Shown here piece after piece: positions 62,777 to 64,000 of a stretch of 64,000 nucleotides of DNA. The stretch comes from Streptomyces sp. PH10-H1 (GTDB taxonomy: Bacteria > Actinomycetota > Actinomycetes > Streptomycetales > Streptomycetaceae). The notes under the pieces were generated by a model. That model made no database searches, was not told the DNA's origin, and worked only from the letters and a program-made list of their open reading frames with translations. The stretch's first letter is position 1, and every line of letters begins with the position of its first letter. A program made the position numbers and the translations under genes. The stretch spans positions 1 to 64,000 of the forward strand of contig NZ_JASISZ010000007.1 in assembly GCF_030063355.1 (NCBI RefSeq), read 5' to 3'.

Positions 62777-63949
62777 TCAGGCCACTTGGATCCCGCCCTG
62801 CCACACCCGGCTGACCAGCGGCACTCCGGGCCGGTAGGCCAGATGTACGTGGCTGGGGGCGTCGAGCAGCATCAGGTCCGCTCGCGCTCCCGGCGTGAGG
62901 TGCCCCACATCGTCGCGGCGCAGCGCCCGCGCTCCCCCGAGCGTCGCGGCCGCGACCGCCTCGTCGGGCGTCATCCGCATGTCGCGTACGGCGACGGCGA
63001 TGCAGAACGGCATCGAACTGGTGAAACTCGACCCCGGATTGCAGTCCGTCGAGAGCGCCACCACCGCTCCCGCGTCGATCAGGCGCCGGGCGTCGGGGTA
63101 GGTGGCGCGGGTGGAGAACTCGGCGCCGGGCAGCAGCGTCGCGACCGTGCCGGTGCCGGACGCCAGCGCGTCGACATCCGCGTCCGTCAGATGGGTGCAG
63201 TGGTCGGCGGACGCCGCCCCCAGCTCGACCGCCAGCTGCACCCCGGGGCCGGGGCCGAGCTGGTTCGCGTGGACCCGCGGGACGAGGCCGCGCCGGGCGC
63301 CCGCGGTGAGGATGGCGCGCGCCTGGTCGCCGTCGAACGCCCCCTTCTCGCAGAAGACGTCCACCCAGCGGGCGTGCGGCGCGCAGGCGTCCAGCATCGG
63401 CCCGGTGACCAGATCGACGTACCCGGCCGGGTCGTCCGTGTACTCCGGCGGCACGATGTGCGCCCCGAGGTAGGTCGTCTCCGAGGTATGTCTGCCGGCG
63501 ATCCGCAGGCTGCGTGCCTCGTCCTCCGGCGTGAGGCCGTAGCCGGACTTCGTCTCGATGGTCGTGGTGCCCTGCCGCCGCGCCTCGGCCACATAGCGGG
63601 CCACGTTGGCGTCGAGTTCCTCATCGCTGGCGGCCCGGGTCGCGGCGACCGTGGTCCTGATGCCTCCGGCGGTGTACGGCGTGCCCGACATCCGGGCGTT
63701 GAACTCCTGCGTACGGTCGCCCCCGAACACCAGGTGCGAGTGCGAGTCGACGAATCCGGGGAGCACCGCCCGCCCGCCCGCGTCGAACGTCTCGTCCGCC
63801 GCCGGCGCCCGCCCGGCCGGGCCCACCCACGCGATCCGGCCGTCCTCCATGACCACCGCCGCGTCCGCGACCAGGCCGAGCGGTCCTGCGCCGAGGGATG
63901 GGTCGTTCGTGACCAGGCTGCCGATGTTGGTGATGACGGTCGTGGGCAT
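62777..63949 (-). CDS. hutI: Imidazolonepropionase
   Basis: 390 residues from the ATG at 63949. It is the amidohydrolase that opens the ring of 4-imidazolone-5-propionate to N-formimino-L-glutamate in histidine breakdown. The metal site begins [14 protein letters not shown]; substrate residues are in ETKSGYGLT, the metal/general-base His in [12 protein letters not shown], and the late Asp in [12 protein letters not shown]. Its usual hut partners would lie to the right of the window. Confidence 0.94.
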   Translation of the reverse strand: MPTTVITNIGSLVTNDPSLGAGPLGLVADAAVVMEDGRIAWVGPAGRAPAADETFDAGGRAVLPGFVDSHSHLVFGGDRTQEFNARMSGTPYTAGGIRTTVAATRAASDEELDANVARYVAEARRQGTTTIETKSGYGLTPEDEARSLRIAGRHTSETTYLGAHIVPPEYTDDPAGYVDLVTGPMLDACAPHARWVDVFCEKGAFDGDQARAILTAGARRGLVPRVHANQLGPGPGVQLAVELGAASADHCTHLTDADVDALASGTGTVATLLPGAEFSTRATYPDARRLIDAGAVVALSTDCNPGSSFTSSMPFCIAVAVRDMRMTPDEAVAAATLGGARALRRDDVGHLTPGARADLMLLDAPSHVHLAYRPGVPLVSRVWQGGIQVA

Positions 63950-63963
63950 CGCGCGATCCTTCG

Positions 63964-64000
63964 TCGAGTTCGTCGGTTCGTCGGGTTCGTCGGGTTCGTC
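63964..64000. repeat. 9-nt tandem repeat upstream of hutI (runs off the window)
   Basis: Copies of ggttcgtcg/gggttcgtc (9-nt unit) follow one another to the right edge, just upstream of the hutI start. Confidence 0.75.

Overview
The window is chromosomal DNA from a high-GC actinomycete, almost certainly Streptomyces. The evidence is a very high GC third-position bias, many GTG and TTG starts, a canonical 87-residue WhiB, the F420 genes fbiA/fbiB beside the mannose-activation genes, a SigB-type partner-switching module, and Streptomyces-style intergenic palindromes. From memory (not checked), the gene order matches the S. coelicolor block from ahcY through whiB to hutI. No phage, insertion sequence, tRNA or CRISPR array was seen.

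Layout. 1-560 is the leader and promoter region of a ribosomal RNA operon read leftwards; its 16S gene lies outside the window. 625-9830 holds a SpoIIM/RDD membrane-protein pair, a hypothetical gene, ahcY, a frameshifted small membrane gene, a CDF metal transporter and the mannose genes manA, SIS isomerase and Trm112-like. 9968-18440 continues with manB, a DUF3499 protein, a metallopeptidase-like protein, a DUF5719 exported protein, a giant membrane glycosyltransferase and whiB. 19097-26788 carries cysteine dioxygenase, fbiA-fbiB, a DNA glycosylase, a mannose-1-phosphate guanylyltransferase-like gene, an exported amidase and a TIGR03089 protein.

26955-45668 is a cell-envelope region with seven LytR-CpsA-Psr (LCP) ligase genes, a family-2 glycosyltransferase and UDP-glucose 6-dehydrogenase. 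Interspersed are a thioesterase, a cytochrome P450, a TPR-type regulator and an acyl-CoA dehydrogenase. Sugar-nucleotide supply (manA, manB, manC-like, ugd), glycosyltransfer and LCP attachment together suggest wall-polymer or glycoprotein assembly.

45906-54371 is mostly housekeeping: a CGNR-type regulator with a divergent VOC gene, dipeptidase-purE-purK, GtrA, a two-component system and a POT peptide transporter. 54516-60508 is a five-gene surface-protein locus on the minus strand: an LPQTG protein, a WxL-like protein, a DUF916-type partner, a membrane protein with a neocarzinostatin-like fold and an LANTG protein. It resembles the WxL/DUF916 systems of Firmicutes rebuilt in an actinomycete, and is my best candidate for an undescribed system. 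60625-62749 is an anti-sigma/antagonist/sigma module, and the window ends with hutI.

A second theme is short tandem repeats, often with a 12-nt unit, sitting exactly at gene ends or in intergenic gaps. Several of them repeat the stop codon of the upstream gene.
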